A stretch of DNA of 64,000 bases from Cunninghamella blakesleeana. Lineage: Eukaryota; Mucoromycota; Mucoromycetes; Mucorales; Cunninghamellaceae. The DNA is taken from positions 2,067,501-2,131,500 of the forward strand of contig JAFCIZ010000002.1 of NCBI GenBank assembly GCA_017871115.1. The letters are read 5' to 3'. Below, in pieces: positions 15,252 to 32,088 of the stretch. The notes beneath the pieces were generated by a model, which was not told where the DNA came from, did not search any database, and worked only from the letters and a program-made list of their open reading frames with translations. Every line of letters starts with the position of its first letter. The stretch's first letter is position 1. The translations under genes and the position numbers were made by a program.

Positions 15252-17879
15252 TTATTCTTCATCATCTTCACCATCTTCTAAGCCAGCTTGTTCATCATCT
15301 AATTCATCTTCATCATCACCATTCTTACGATGGATTAAAGGTTTAATTAAACGATCAAAGTAAGGATGTTCACCTTGAGGATTTTGGCGTTTCACTTGAT
15401 CAAAGTATTTCACATACACATTACCATCAGCACATCCTAAAGGACTATTAATTAAATAATCAGATAAATTGAAAGAATCAACAAGAGGGATAGCTTGGTC
15501 ACGAACTAATTTACAGTAAACGTTGACTTGAGAACGAATGAATTCCATTTGCTTAGGTGTAAAGTATTCATATTGAAGGAAGGCACCAGCATTTTCTTCA
15601 ATAGTGTATAAACCATATAATAAACAAATATTAAGTAAAATTTTGTGAAGATCACCTTCAGTTTTCTTAACAGCATCAGCAAAACGGTTGAATAAGTAGC
15701 CATAAGAATGTAATCTAGCAGCATAAAGACGAGTTTGAGCTATATATAAAAAATAAAAAAATAAAAATGAGTATACTTTATCCTTGCTTTGCTTTCATCT
15801 TTTTTTTTTTTTTTTACTGTTATCATTCTTTGCTCAAAATAATAACAAGTACTTACAGCATTGTTCATAAGCATCATCAACATCAAGGCCTTGTTTTAAA
15901 CACTCTTCAAATTCTAAACCAGCATTCTTGACAACATTAGCACATACCACTTGCCAAGCTTCAGTGATAATGGAAGGATCCAAAATAGCACTGACATTAG
16001 CGACTTGACATTTCTTACCAATCAATGTATTCAAGTTATTAAGATAACCAACACCTGGGGCTAATTTCTTACCCTTCAAGGCTTCACGATAAGAAGAGAT
16101 CAAATAACGACCAGCTTGTAAAGTTAAAATAGTATTATCTCCTTCCCAAGTACATTGGACAGCAAAATCTTGATACATGCCAGCTAAACCAGTATAAGCA
16201 GAGTAACCGTGACCACCACATGATTGACGACATTGCTCAATAGTATTAAGACAATTCCAAGTACAGAAGGCTTTCAAACCAGCACTAGTAGAATGAGTTT
16301 CTTTCAATGCTTCAATGACTTCATCCAAGTCCTTATCTCCTTCTTTAGCGCCTTCTAAACGGCTCATCATAGAATTATACATGGCAGTCATTTCACTACC
16401 AGTCAATAACATGGCAAATGTTTGAGCTAATAATGGCATTAAACGACGTTGGTGAATAGGATAATCTAATAATTTAGTTTCTACACCTCCAGATTTGGAA
16501 TTGGCAAATTGACGGCGAACAGCGGCATAACGGATTGCAATAGCTAAAGCCTTCTTGGAAACATTACCACTATCTACTACCATAGCTACACGACCTTGTA
16601 AAAGAGCACCATATGTTAATTGTTGTAATTTAGGTTCTTGGACTTCACCAGTACGTGATACTTTGGTATGTTTTTGAAGCATATAACCACGAGGGATACG
16701 AACATTAGTAAATTGAATCCATCCATTATCAATACCATCACGACCCATCTTTTTACCAATATCACCAATATTAATACCAGGTAAAAGGTCATATGTCTTG
16801 GGATCACGAAGAGGAACTACAAAACATTTGGTACCATAACGCTTTCCTTTCACAATCAATTGAGCAAAGACAGATGAATGGGTAGCACTATGAGCAGCAC
16901 CGCCTATTAAATAAGTAAAAAATAAAAATAAAAATTAATAAAAAATACCATTAATAAATTATACATGTATATTATCATAATCTATTACACCCCTTTATAT
17001 TTTTTTCTAATTTTATTTTTGTTTTTTTTTTTTTAAAAAAAAAAAAAGGAAATATATTTACCAATCCACCATTTTGTAGCAGTTAAAGTAGGAGTATGAA
17101 TAATAAATTGATCAGAAGCTTCATCAAAAGTAGCAGTAGTTTCTAAACCAGGAACATTAGAACCATGACCAAGTTCGGTCATAGCAAAACAGCCTACCAT
17201 TCCATTTAATGATAAAGCGCCCTTTTCTAACCAATAAGCAAATTGACCAGATGTAGCATTACTTTGTAAAGCACCAACAAATAAACCGTAATGAACACCG
17301 AAACGGGTCCAGAATCCGGGATCAATCATACTAATAACTTCCATTCTTTTTCTAAAAGTGTCAATGGATTCGTTTTGAAGATGATGAACTAAACTACGGA
17401 ACTATATAATAATAATAATAATAATCATATTTAGATATAGATACGCATAAGAAATTTTATTATAATTTTTATTAAATAGTATTAATTGATTTTTCATTAA
17501 CTTTTATTATTTACCTTTTCCATTGTTCTTGCACGTAATTCAGCTTTTGACAAGTCATGAAAGTCGTCCATTTTGAATAAAGGATCTCTTTCTAATTCCA
17601 TCATAAACTTTTCTTTTAAATTAGTTATATTTTCACCACCATCTAAGAGGTAAGTTAATTGTCTAATATTAAAGCTAGCTTTGCTACGTTCTTCTTTCAT
17701 ACTAGCTACTGGACTATAAAGAAATAAAAAAAAAAAAAAAATAGAATAATATATTAATTAATTGCTGTGTTCATATATTTTTTGACATTCCATATATTAT
17801 GAGAAATGAGTTTATAAACTTACTCAACAGCTTGAGCATATTTTTCTTTTTCAGTAATTGTTTGTTGAACAGGTGCCAT
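15252..17879 (-). CDS. POX: acyl-CoA oxidase (fatty acid beta-oxidation)
   Basis: Five exons: 17824-17879, 17515-17713, 17062-17401, 15857-16903, 15252-15739, giving 709 residues. The N-terminal helix domain is followed by CFAMTELGHGSNVPGLETTA and the FAD-binding middle domain, then QCTWEGDNTILTLQAGRYL, which holds the catalytic-base glutamate region, and CGGHGYSAYTGL. The enzyme makes the first, H2O2-producing step of peroxisomal beta-oxidation. The C-terminus is a 20-residue acidic tail ending DGEDDEE. There is no SKL-type PTS1 and no obvious PTS2, so import must use another route, as for some yeast oxidases. An inverted CGG/CCG element lies about 140 bases upstream of the start. Confidence 0.93.
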
Positions 17880-18551
17880 TTTTGTCTATAAGTCTATAAG
17901 TCTATAAGTCTATTATTATTATCTATGGTTAAAAAAAAAAAAAGAAAGAAAAGATAAAAAAAACTAAATACGGGGAAATATTTAAATGATTTTTTTTTTT
18001 TTTTTTTTTTTTTGCGGGGTCGAAGTCTGTGAAACCGATCTAACTTTTCACATGTTAATCTTTTACATCATAGCTCGATTTTGAATGTATATAATATTCA
18101 ATACAATAATACTATTAATATTATATTATAACACTGTGGCCCTATATATTAATATACTAATAACGGTAACAGTGACAACAATAATGATAACCATAATAAT
18201 GATGATGTATAAAAATTTGTTCATATTATAAAAATGATATGTATATATATCAAATTATTACTTTTCTTGTATTATATAGGATGATGATTGAAAAAAATAT
18301 TAAGAATGGAAAATGACACTAAGATTAACTCTTTCGTTACACAATTTTAAAATAAAAATCTCTTTTTTTTCTTTTTTTATAAAGAGTTCAAAGTTAATCA
18401 TACATAAATGTGATTCTTTGTAATTGTCTGACTTGAATTTTAAAAAAAAAGTATTGATTGACATATCTTCATTGGTGTTGATGGTTTATTATTGACATTG
18501 ACATGTGAAAATAAAAAAAATAAAAATAAATGATAAAGTAAAAGAAAAGTA
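17880..18551. other. intergenic: acyl-CoA oxidase promoter and DDX41 3' flank
   Basis: It contains three copies of an AGTCTATA-type word just upstream of the oxidase start (17888-17912), an ACGGGGAAATATTTAAAT word (near 17970), a long T tract, and the CGG/CCG element listed separately. No gene is seen. Confidence 0.5.
18015..18037 (-). promoter_or_regulatory. oleate-response-like inverted CGG/CCG element
   Basis: Written on the plus strand the element is CGG-GGT-CGA, 11 bases, CCG. Yeast oleate response elements are CGG-N3-TNA-N9-12-CCG. The match is complete except for C in place of the T. It sits about 140 bases upstream of an acyl-CoA oxidase, where such an element would make sense. Whether this lineage has an Oaf1-like Zn2Cys6 factor is unknown. 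Confidence 0.3.
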
Positions 18552-21634
<3,083 letters not shown>

Positions 21635-22492
21635 TTTTTATATATATAATATATAAAAAAAAATACCACTAAGAGAAAGGAAAAGAAACGAAAAAAAATT
21701 CGCCAAAAGATATATTTTTTTAAATTCCGTCTTTTTTTTCCTGTCAATTCCTTTTTAAGAAATAAACTTTATGTATCTTTATATTCATTACCCTTTCATA
21801 GATAAATACTAAATTAAAATATCTACGTAAGAATCATCTATTCCTGAAGATCTTTTATTTTTTATATCTTATTTTGTTATGTTGAAATTATGACTGTTTT
21901 TAATTTTTCCAAGTATTTTAATAATTTACACTTGATAACATTTTACCTCAAAAATTTTAACATACAGTATTTTTCTAGATTATTTTTTTATTGATACATA
22001 CATAAATACTAGATATATGGTATAATCCTTATATATTTTTATTATATAAACATTGAAATTATAATCCCCCAATATATAATTATAATAAACCATAATAAGA
22101 TTATTAATAATAAGTAAATAAATAAATAAAAGAGCATATATTTAAAGAAATTAACGAATGAATACCAATTTTAAATTAAAATATGTAAAAATAAAAAATA
22201 AAAAAAGCGTATATATAATAATAATTAAAAATAAAGTATGACATATAGAAAATAAATAAAGAATATATATGTATATATATATATGTATATAAACTATTCT
22301 TTTTTTTTCCTTTTTTTTTTAAAAAAAAAAAAAGAATGAAAGAATAAACAATAATAAAAATAAAAAATGTACATAAGCTATAAAATCTAGTTAAAAAAGA
22401 AAAAGAGTATCATATTCATATAAATAATAATAATAAAAAAAAATATAACGAAGGGGAGGGGAGTTAAAAAAAATATATAAGAGATATGAGTT
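21635..22492. other. intergenic: DDX41 promoter and bHLH-gene 3' flank
   Basis: AT-rich throughout, with a run of 10 T then about 13 A near 22312-22334 that could fold as a hairpin. A small patch with TTCGCCAAAAG lies about 65 bases upstream of the DDX41 start. No gene is seen. Confidence 0.5.
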
Positions 22493-24696
22493 TTAATTAT
22501 TAGATGATTGTTCCATGTTTATATCATTATCGTCATCACCATCATCACCATTTTCACCACTTTCACCATTTTCATCACGTTCTTCTTCTTCTTCTTGATT
22601 AGTAGGGACTGATCCATTTGTTAATTTACGTATATATTCATCGCGTTCATTTAAGTTTTGTTTTAGATGAGTGATATATTCGTAAGCATAACGAAGTAAA
22701 AGAACTTTAGATAATGGTTTCAAAGCAGGCTGATCTTCCATGGATTCATCTTGGTTATTATCATTATTTTGTTGTTGTTGTTGCTGAGATGAGGATAAAG
22801 AAGGAGAGTGTTGTTCATCAGAAGAATTGTATGAATTATTATTGTTATTATTATTTGATGAAGAAGAAGAAGGAGGAGATGTATTATCGTTTTTTTCACG
22901 TTGCTGTTCTTTAATAACTTTCGAAGTGATGCCCGATTTTTTTTTAACATATCCTTCTTCGACTTCCCGACGCAATCGATCAAACCATTCTTTAAGGGAA
23001 TCCCTACGTTTTTGCTCAGCAGCTTTATGAGCGGTTCTTCTTACTTCTAAACCACTCTTAATCTGAGGTGAAAAGGCAATACCAAGTGCAGCAGCCTTTC
23101 CTTCCATAAGATTTTGGTAATTGGATTTGGTAGCAAGAATATGCTCAGCATCTTTTACAGAGGTAACAAGTGAAGAAGAGGAGGATGGTTGAATAGTACC
23201 AGAAATGTTAGCTGAAGTAGTGGGTGGATGGAAAGGGGAAGAAGGAAGTAGATGATGAGGGTTATCTGGAGTTAGACTGGGACTGATCAAAAGTGGTTTC
23301 AAAGCGCGAGGCGATGCATGGTGATGGTGATGATAGCTATTATTTGATGATGAGAGCGAATTGGATTTGCTATCATGACCACTTGTTCGTCTTGTTTTTC
23401 TAGGCGTTTTATTATCAGTCGATTGCTTTCTTTTCTGTTTTCCCTGAATAGTTAATGAAGAAGTAGATGTAGAGAGCGAATTATCTACCGAGGTGGCTGA
23501 AGACGAGGAGGATGAGGATGGTGGTAGTGATACCGAAGTTGATTGTGCTATGGTATCAATATTATCAGATATATCTAATTCATTTAAAGCCGCCTTGGCT
23601 GTTACAGGCGCAAAGGATATTTTTTTTGCTGTCTTATTAGATTGCCTCTGTCTAAGATTCATTAATGAAGCAGGTGTAACAGGTTCAATATGACCATTGT
23701 TTTGATAAACATCTTTTGAATGGTTAATCATTTCTATAACAAAAAAAAAAAAAAAGAATATAAAAATAAGAATTAGATTAAATATAAATATAAATAATAA
23801 TAATAATAAAAATGCATTCTCATTTTTATTTTCTTATCCATCCCCATTTCCTTTTTTTTTTTTACTAAAATATAATAAATTCTTACGTTGAGTTTCATTC
23901 ATATTATCTAAATGACTTGAAGGAGAGGTTCTATTAGAAGTAAGTTGATGTTGTTGTTTTTGCATTTCAGTTAAACGACGAGTAATTAATAATTTTGCTT
24001 GCTCAAGCTGTTCATATTGCTCACATATTTGATTTCTAGTCAATTGATTATAATTCGTATTAGCGGACTGAATTGAATCCTGTTGGTGTTGTTGCTGCTG
24101 GTGATAAGACGAATGTTGATGATGTTGGAGTTGGTGATGGTGTTGATGGTGGGAATGACTGTTATCTCTTTGAGGTAACATGGCGGGTGAAGATAATGGT
24201 GAAAAATCGATATCATTTCCAGCATTATGATGATGATGTTTTTGTTGATAAGTAAAAGAAGGCGTAATAGCAGGTGAAATTAAAGGTGTCAAAATATCCT
24301 ATTTTTTTTTTATTTATTTATTTTAAAAAAGAAATAAAAAAAAGGTTTGCATGATTTTTATTAATATTGATCCATTATTCTTATTTTACTAATTCATATT
24401 CAATAATGACAATAATAAAAACTTACATCATCACCAAAATAATCATTTTGATTTTTTGTATGAAAAGCAGGTGTAGAGGTAGCTGAAGCACTTGTAGTTG
24501 AAATAGTTGCATAAGTAGAATTCATATATTGCATATTTTGATTGTTATTGTTATCATTAAAAAATATGTCCATATTTTCAAAAACACCATTCGCTTGTTG
24601 TTGCTGTTGCTGCTGTTGCTGCTGTTGCTGGTGCTGCTGACTAGAAGATATGGAACGCAACATATCCATATTAAGCTGAAATTCAGCTAAATCCAT
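22493..24696 (-). CDS. bHLH transcription factor (Pho4/NUC-1-like) with a long loop
   Basis: Three exons: 24427-24696, 23887-24298, 22493-23733, giving 640 residues. N-terminal poly-Gln (about residues 20-35), a DFSPLSSPAMLP segment and His/Gln-rich stretches are typical of fungal activators. The basic region RRTAHKAAEQKRRDSL at about 459-474 has the His-Glu-Arg triad that contacts a CACGTG E-box. Helix 1 is LKEWFDRLRREVEEG, and helix 2 is LKPLSKVLLLRYAYEYITHL at about 565-585, followed by a short leucine-type helix. Between them lie roughly 75 low-complexity residues, far longer than a normal bHLH loop. The closest remembered relatives are phosphate-response Pho4/NUC-1 factors; the target pathway is not established. 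Confidence 0.8.
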
Positions 24697-25657
24697 TTAG
24701 TTTTGATTTATTTTGTAAAAACTGATAGTATGATTTAATATAAAAAAGATCGTTTTATGAATTAAGAGAGAGAAAAAGGAGAAAGGTTTATTAAATAATA
24801 GTTTTAAGCATATATCAGTTTTTTTTTTAAAAAAAAAAGAGAGAGAGAGAAAGAGAAAGAAAGAAAAAAAGAGAAGGAAAAAAAAAATGGGTAAAGGAGA
24901 AGGAGGGGAATTCGAACCATTCAATATTAATAGCTGGTAACTTATCTTAACGTGAAAAAGAAAGGAAAAATTGGGAACAATCAATCAATTGGCCTCATTA
25001 TAGAACGTGTCCATAGCAAACACCTTCCATGTGTTACACAAATGATTTTCATTGGCTGATCATTCACTCTTTTTTTTTTTTTTCTAACGGATGTTTTTAT
25101 ATATTATAATTAAAATCAAATGTTTAGATCAAAAGTTATTTATTCTGATATTATCTGTATTATAAAAATGTCATTTATATCATATAATAATAACAATGAT
25201 AACAATAATAATATTAATAATGGTGATAATGGTAATAGTAATAATAATGACAATAATAATAACAATAATAGCTATGATAATAATAACATAGTAATAGCTA
25301 AAATAATGATAATAATTATAAAATTATAATTATAGTAATCATATTTGACTATTGCAGTTATTTACACATATTTATACAAAAAAAAAGATTATAAAAACTA
25401 ATGATAAGTATATATGTCACCCTTTATTATTATTATTATAATAAATATAAAGAGTATAAAAATTCATAATAATAATCTATTAATTAATAAAATATGGTTT
25501 TATGTTTTATATAAAATTGAAACCCTTTCAATGATTTAATTGTGCATATAACCCGATATTTAAATGAAACATTACTTGGAAAAAAAGGCAAATTTTTTTT
25601 AATTCTTCTTTTCTATCCATATTCCTACTACTAAAACAAAAGTTACCATTCACATAA
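24697..25657. other. divergent promoter region, bHLH gene and Whi5-like gene
   Basis: It contains a GC-richer block at about 24895-25040 (including GGAGGGGAATTCGAACC and GAACGTGTCCATAGC), then AAT/AAC-rich simple sequence (25190-25330) that gives an Asn-rich open frame with no other support. No gene is called. Confidence 0.45.
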
Positions 25658-26249
25658 ATGAAATATTTAAATATAAATGATTCAGAAAAAGAAGGTATCA
25701 TAAAGGTATTGCTTTTTTTTAAAAATATATTTTAACTTTTAATTTACTTTCATACATTTATTCATTGTCTTTTTTTTTCTTTTTCTTTTTCGAATTGTAC
25801 CTGTTTTTTTTTTAAAAAAAAAATGTTAGATAGCCACTATTCTTAAAATCAAACTACAATATGCTCAATTAAAAGTATTGAATGGAATGATAAATAAAAA
25901 TTTTCAACAAGTGGTTGAAACAATGGTTCCATTTCATTATATTCCATCTAGATCACCATCCTGTATTTCAAGACAATATTATTCAAACCTTACAACTATA
26001 GTTGATAAAGAAGAAGCCGCTGCCCGAACAATTATGTTATTATCATCATCTCCTTCAACAAAAATGCCCTCTTCATCATTTCATTTAACATCATCTAATG
26101 CATTACATCAATTATATCATCATCACTATCCTTATTCAAAATTAAGCGCATTAAAAAAAGATCATCTTTTAAAAAATCAAAAAATTATTTTAAAAAATAC
26201 TAATGCTTCTTCTACTTCTTCACTTAGAAGAAGGCCACGAAAATTTTAA
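25658..26249 (+). CDS. small Whi5/Nrm1-like protein (possible G1/S regulator)
   Basis: Two exons, 25658-25705 and 25830-26249, in phase, giving 155 residues. The junction joins MKYLNINDSEKEGIIK to IATILKIKLQYAQLKVLNGM. The segment LKIKLQYAQLKV resembles the GTB motif of Whi5/Nrm1 repressors (L-x-x-x-L-x-x-A-x-x-K-V), which bind SBF/MBF G1/S transcription factors. The rest is Ser/Thr-rich with DKEEAAARTIMLLSSSPST, similar to the short acidic/SP motifs found with GTB in these proteins, and ends in a basic SLRRRPRKF. The match is short and from memory, so family membership is a hypothesis. It is divergent from the bHLH gene. Confidence 0.5.
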
Positions 26250-26438
26250 TTTATCTATGTGTTAGTAAATGTATGCTTTGGTTCTTATTATAAAAATAAT
26301 GATACGTAAGTCAAATATGTTTTAAAAAAATCAGGATAAAATATGTATATCATATTGTAAATAAATGTCAATTTTTTAATAATAATAATAAAAAAAAAAA
26401 TAAAAAATAAAAATAGTAGTAGTGAAAAAAAAATACAA

Positions 26439-27246
26439 CTATTTGCTAATAGCATATTGAATTGTCCATGCACGGGCTAAAATAAAATAAAAATAATATT
26501 TACAAAAAAAAATCATGAGTTATATAATTTGACTTCCTTTTTGGTAAATTCTATAATGCAACTATTTATATATATCTATTCATATTTACCGGTATTAATG
26601 GCTTCTTTTTCATTTTCTTTCCAATGTTGAGCAACATCATTAGCTAAAGGATCATCGGGATTTGGTGCTGATAAAAGTGCTTGAATAGATAATAATACTG
26701 TACGAATTTGTAATGCAGGACTCCATTTATCTATTGTTATTATTATTATATGTTAAAATAAATCAGCGGCATTCTTTTATAATTATTTATTATCATAATT
26801 ATTATTTGTATTTTTAGATGATGATTATCCTTTTTTTGGTTGCTTTTTGTTTATTGTTAAATATTGTTCCTTTTGAATTATTTTTATTATATATATTGTT
26901 ATTATTGTTAAATAATGACCCTTCTATTTTTATTCTCTTACCTTTTAAAATATCAAGACAAATGCGTCCCAACTTATCAATGTTAGGGTGATAAATCTTT
27001 GTTAAGAAACGTACTTTTGGTGCTGCCATAGGATAGTCTTCAGGTAAATACAATTCTAAACGGAACTCACCCCCTTTTAAGAAAATAGTAGTAATAAGAA
27101 TAATAATAATGCTTCAGTTCAGTTTATAAATATTTTGATTATAAATTTTTGTTTCCATCTTATTATAAGATCATTTTTGGCTACTTTATATTTCATTTTA
27201 TATATAAAGATACACTTTTATAATCCCTCTCCCATACATATATTTC

Positions 27247-27289
<43 letters not shown>

Positions 27290-27564
27290 CCATTGTACGT
27301 TGCTATAAAGTATTACCTTCAAAAGGAGATTGAGTTGGACCTGACATAACTACATCAAAATAACGTAAATTTTCTTCATGAGGTGTAGCTTGAATTCCAG
27401 GAGCAGGATCGGCAAGAAGTCTTTCCGTTTCCTGCGGTAAAGAAGTATAAAGATAAATAGTAATAATAATGATAATAATAATTAATATTATTTATTTATA
27501 ATTGATATATAATAAATAAATAATATATAATCACCTTAATGATACGCTTTGGAAGAGAATTCAT
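26439..27564 (-). CDS. UBC13: ubiquitin-conjugating enzyme Ubc13 (UBE2N)
   Basis: Five exons: 27535-27564, 27317-27431, 26942-27073, 26590-26730, 26439-26476, giving 151 residues, the usual family length. [10 protein letters not shown] leads into the E2 fold. [20 protein letters not shown] precedes the active-site cysteine in [10 protein letters not shown] (Cys87 equivalent), and [20 protein letters not shown] and [10 protein letters not shown] follow. With a Uev/Mms2 partner this enzyme makes Lys63-linked ubiquitin chains in DNA-damage tolerance. The first intron starts GTGATT, not GTAAGT. The start codon is 246 bases from that of the divergent methyltransferase gene. Confidence 0.95.
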
Positions 27565-27810
27565 TTCTAATATGTATACAAATAATTAATAATAAAAAGA
27601 GTAATAATAAAAAAAGAGAAAGGGAGAAAAAAAAAGGGAAGTGTAAAAAATAAAAACAACTGATCATTTACGCAAACAAAGATTAAGCGGGGTTTAAATC
27701 ATAAAGCTTTTAACTGTAAAAACCTTCTTTTTTTTTTTACCTCTTTTTTTTCCATTTATATATAAATATATTCATATATCTATATTCTAAACAAATAAAT
27801 ATATTGTAAC
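27565..27810. promoter_or_regulatory. shared divergent promoter, UBC13 and methyltransferase gene
   Basis: Both genes start out from this 246-base gap. CGGGGTTTAAAT at 27688-27699 lies near its middle, followed by a pyrimidine tract on the plus strand. The same 12-base word recurs upstream of ARP3. Confidence 0.5.
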
Positions 27811-29138
27811 ATGCTTTTATTACTTTATGGAGCATTATTACCAGCTATATGTATATTTACAACCGGATGGTTAAAAGATATTTTATTATATTTACATGGG
27901 GGATTTTTAGTATTTTGGTGTCATTGCTCCAGTTCTACAAATGAAATGTATGGTATAAGACATTTATGGCTCAATTTACAGCTGCCTCCAAATACCTTTT
28001 GGTGTAATATGGGTTATTGGAAGAATGGCAATAAAAACTACATTATGGCTTGTGAAGAACTGGTTTTATCTATAACAAATAAACTCGGGATTCAAAAAAA
28101 TGACAAACTACTCGGTACATAGTATAACTATACATATATATTTATATATATTTATATATATTAGTAAAGATCACTGATATATGCACATTTTTTTATTTTG
28201 TTTATTTATTTTACTTTATTTAGATGTTGGTTTTGGTTGTGGTGATTCTTGTTTCTTCCTTGCTGGTAGGTTGATTATACACGTATAAATATTATATTAA
28301 TATAAATTGGTAAAAATACCTCGCATTAAAAATATTTATATTTCTATATACATACATACATATATATATATCTTTATTTAGATCATTTCGATTGTAATAT
28401 TACCGTATGTAAAAAGAAGCTTTCTTGATTAAAAAAAGAAATAGAGGAAGAAAAGGATATTTGTGGAAGGAAAAACTAAATATATAATTATTTATTACAT
28501 ATGATGTATTATTCTGATTAATAATAAAGGGAGTTACCAATGAAGAATCACAATGGCAACTTGCTCAAAGCCGGCTACAGCAATTAGATCAACGTTTACA
28601 AGAAAAAATTCAACTATTTAAAGGTTCAGCAACAGAATTGAATCGTTTATTTGAATCTTCAAATCATTTAAAAGGAGAGTATTTTGATCATATAGTATCT
28701 ATTGATTCAGCCTACCATTATGATACAAGAGTCGAGTTTTTAAATCAAGCCTATCAACATTTAATTCCTGGGGGTCAATTAGGTATGTGGGATATTATAT
28801 TACACGATGATGCGAAAATAGATACACCTTGGAAATTACGATTATGGAAAATTATATTCCATTTTGCTCATGTCCCTTGGTCCAACTTGGTTTATCGTGA
28901 TCATTACATTCAGCAACTTGAAGCAGTAGGGTTCAAGGGTATTCAATTGGAAACTATTCCGCCAGAAAATAATTTTGGAAATTTAGCTAATCATTGTCGA
29001 GAACAGATCAAGCAACTTAAAACTTTACAAATTGGAAATTGGCAAACTATTCTCTATTTACATTTTTCAGCTTGGGTATTTAACTATTTAGCAACCCATA
29101 CTCAATTACAAGCTGTTATTGTTAAAGCATCCAAATAA
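27811..29138 (+). CDS. membrane-anchored SAM-dependent methyltransferase
   Basis: Four exons: 27811-28114, 28224-28265, 28382-28404, 28530-29138, giving 325 residues. Residues 1-40 are hydrophobic, with one or two membrane segments or an uncleaved anchor. FWCNMGYWKNGNKNYIMACE leads into class I motif I, LLDVGFGCGDSCFFLA (about residues 100-115), then CNITGVTNEESQW (motif II area), VSIDSAYHYDTRVEFL and LIPGGQLGMWDII (motifs post I/III). This resembles the cyclopropane/UbiE/tocopherol methyltransferase group; the substrate is not identifiable. The third exon has only 23 bases. Confidence 0.75.
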
Positions 29139-29889
29139 TAATAAAAGCTTTTTTAAAAATACTTTTATCGATACTTATTTTCCGTCTTTTTTTTTTAAAA
29201 AAAAAAATTATAATTCTAGTAGTATTAAATTTTTTGAGTATATTCTTAATAAAATAATCAATTTTTTTATTTCTTTGTTTCATATCTATATTCATTTTTA
29301 TTTTTATTTTAAATTAACAAATAGTTGTGGGTGCATAAAGTCAAATGCTAATTTTTTAAAATATTTTTATAAATTATATTGAGTTAAATATTAATTTATA
29401 TCCATGAATAATAAATTCAATCATTATGATACTTTAACATAATAACAGCACGATAACTATATATATATATATAATTTTTTTTCTATGCTTTACATTATTT
29501 AAAATAACTTACTCTTTATCAAAGGCTATTATTATAGCCGTTAATTTTTTAAATGCAAAATTCTTTGAAAAATCAAAAAAAGTAGAGGTCTTTTTTTTTA
29601 ATATGTGGTGTGTAGGTATGTAATTTCCTACTATGGGCCCTGAAGTATCTACGCAGTATGTGTGGGTAGCAATACCCAAATGAAAATGACGGGGTTTAAA
29701 TGTGATCAGTTTTCAATTTTTGAAAAAATTAAACCAACTTTCTTCCTACTTTTTTTTTCTTTAACTTTTTTTTTTTTTACCATCTTTTTCTTATAAAAAT
29801 ATTTACAACAATTATATTGTATTCTTTTAATATATTGATAAATAGATAAATATTATAATATTAAAAATATAGTATAAATATAAAACAAG
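29139..29889. other. intergenic: methyltransferase 3' flank and ARP3 promoter
   Basis: A GC-richer block at 29632-29705 holds a perfect five-base-pair hairpin GGGTA-GCAA-TACCC (29664-29677) and CGGGGTTTAAAT (29690-29701). Pyrimidine tracts follow up to the ARP3 start. The rest is AT-rich with no coding support. Confidence 0.5.

Positions 29890-32088
<2,199 letters not shown>

Noticed and set aside
15506..15724. 72-codon hydrophobic minus frame
   Set aside because: Shadow of the last acyl-CoA oxidase exon in another frame; the enzyme frame has clear homology.
24899..24960. tRNA-like B-box word (GGTTCGAATTCC on minus)
   Set aside because: The T stem does not pair and no matching A box or acceptor stem can be found at tRNA spacing.
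25120..25329. Asn/Asp-rich 69-codon open frame
   Set aside because: Made of AAT/AAC/GAT simple repeats, not conserved-looking, with no splice or promoter support.
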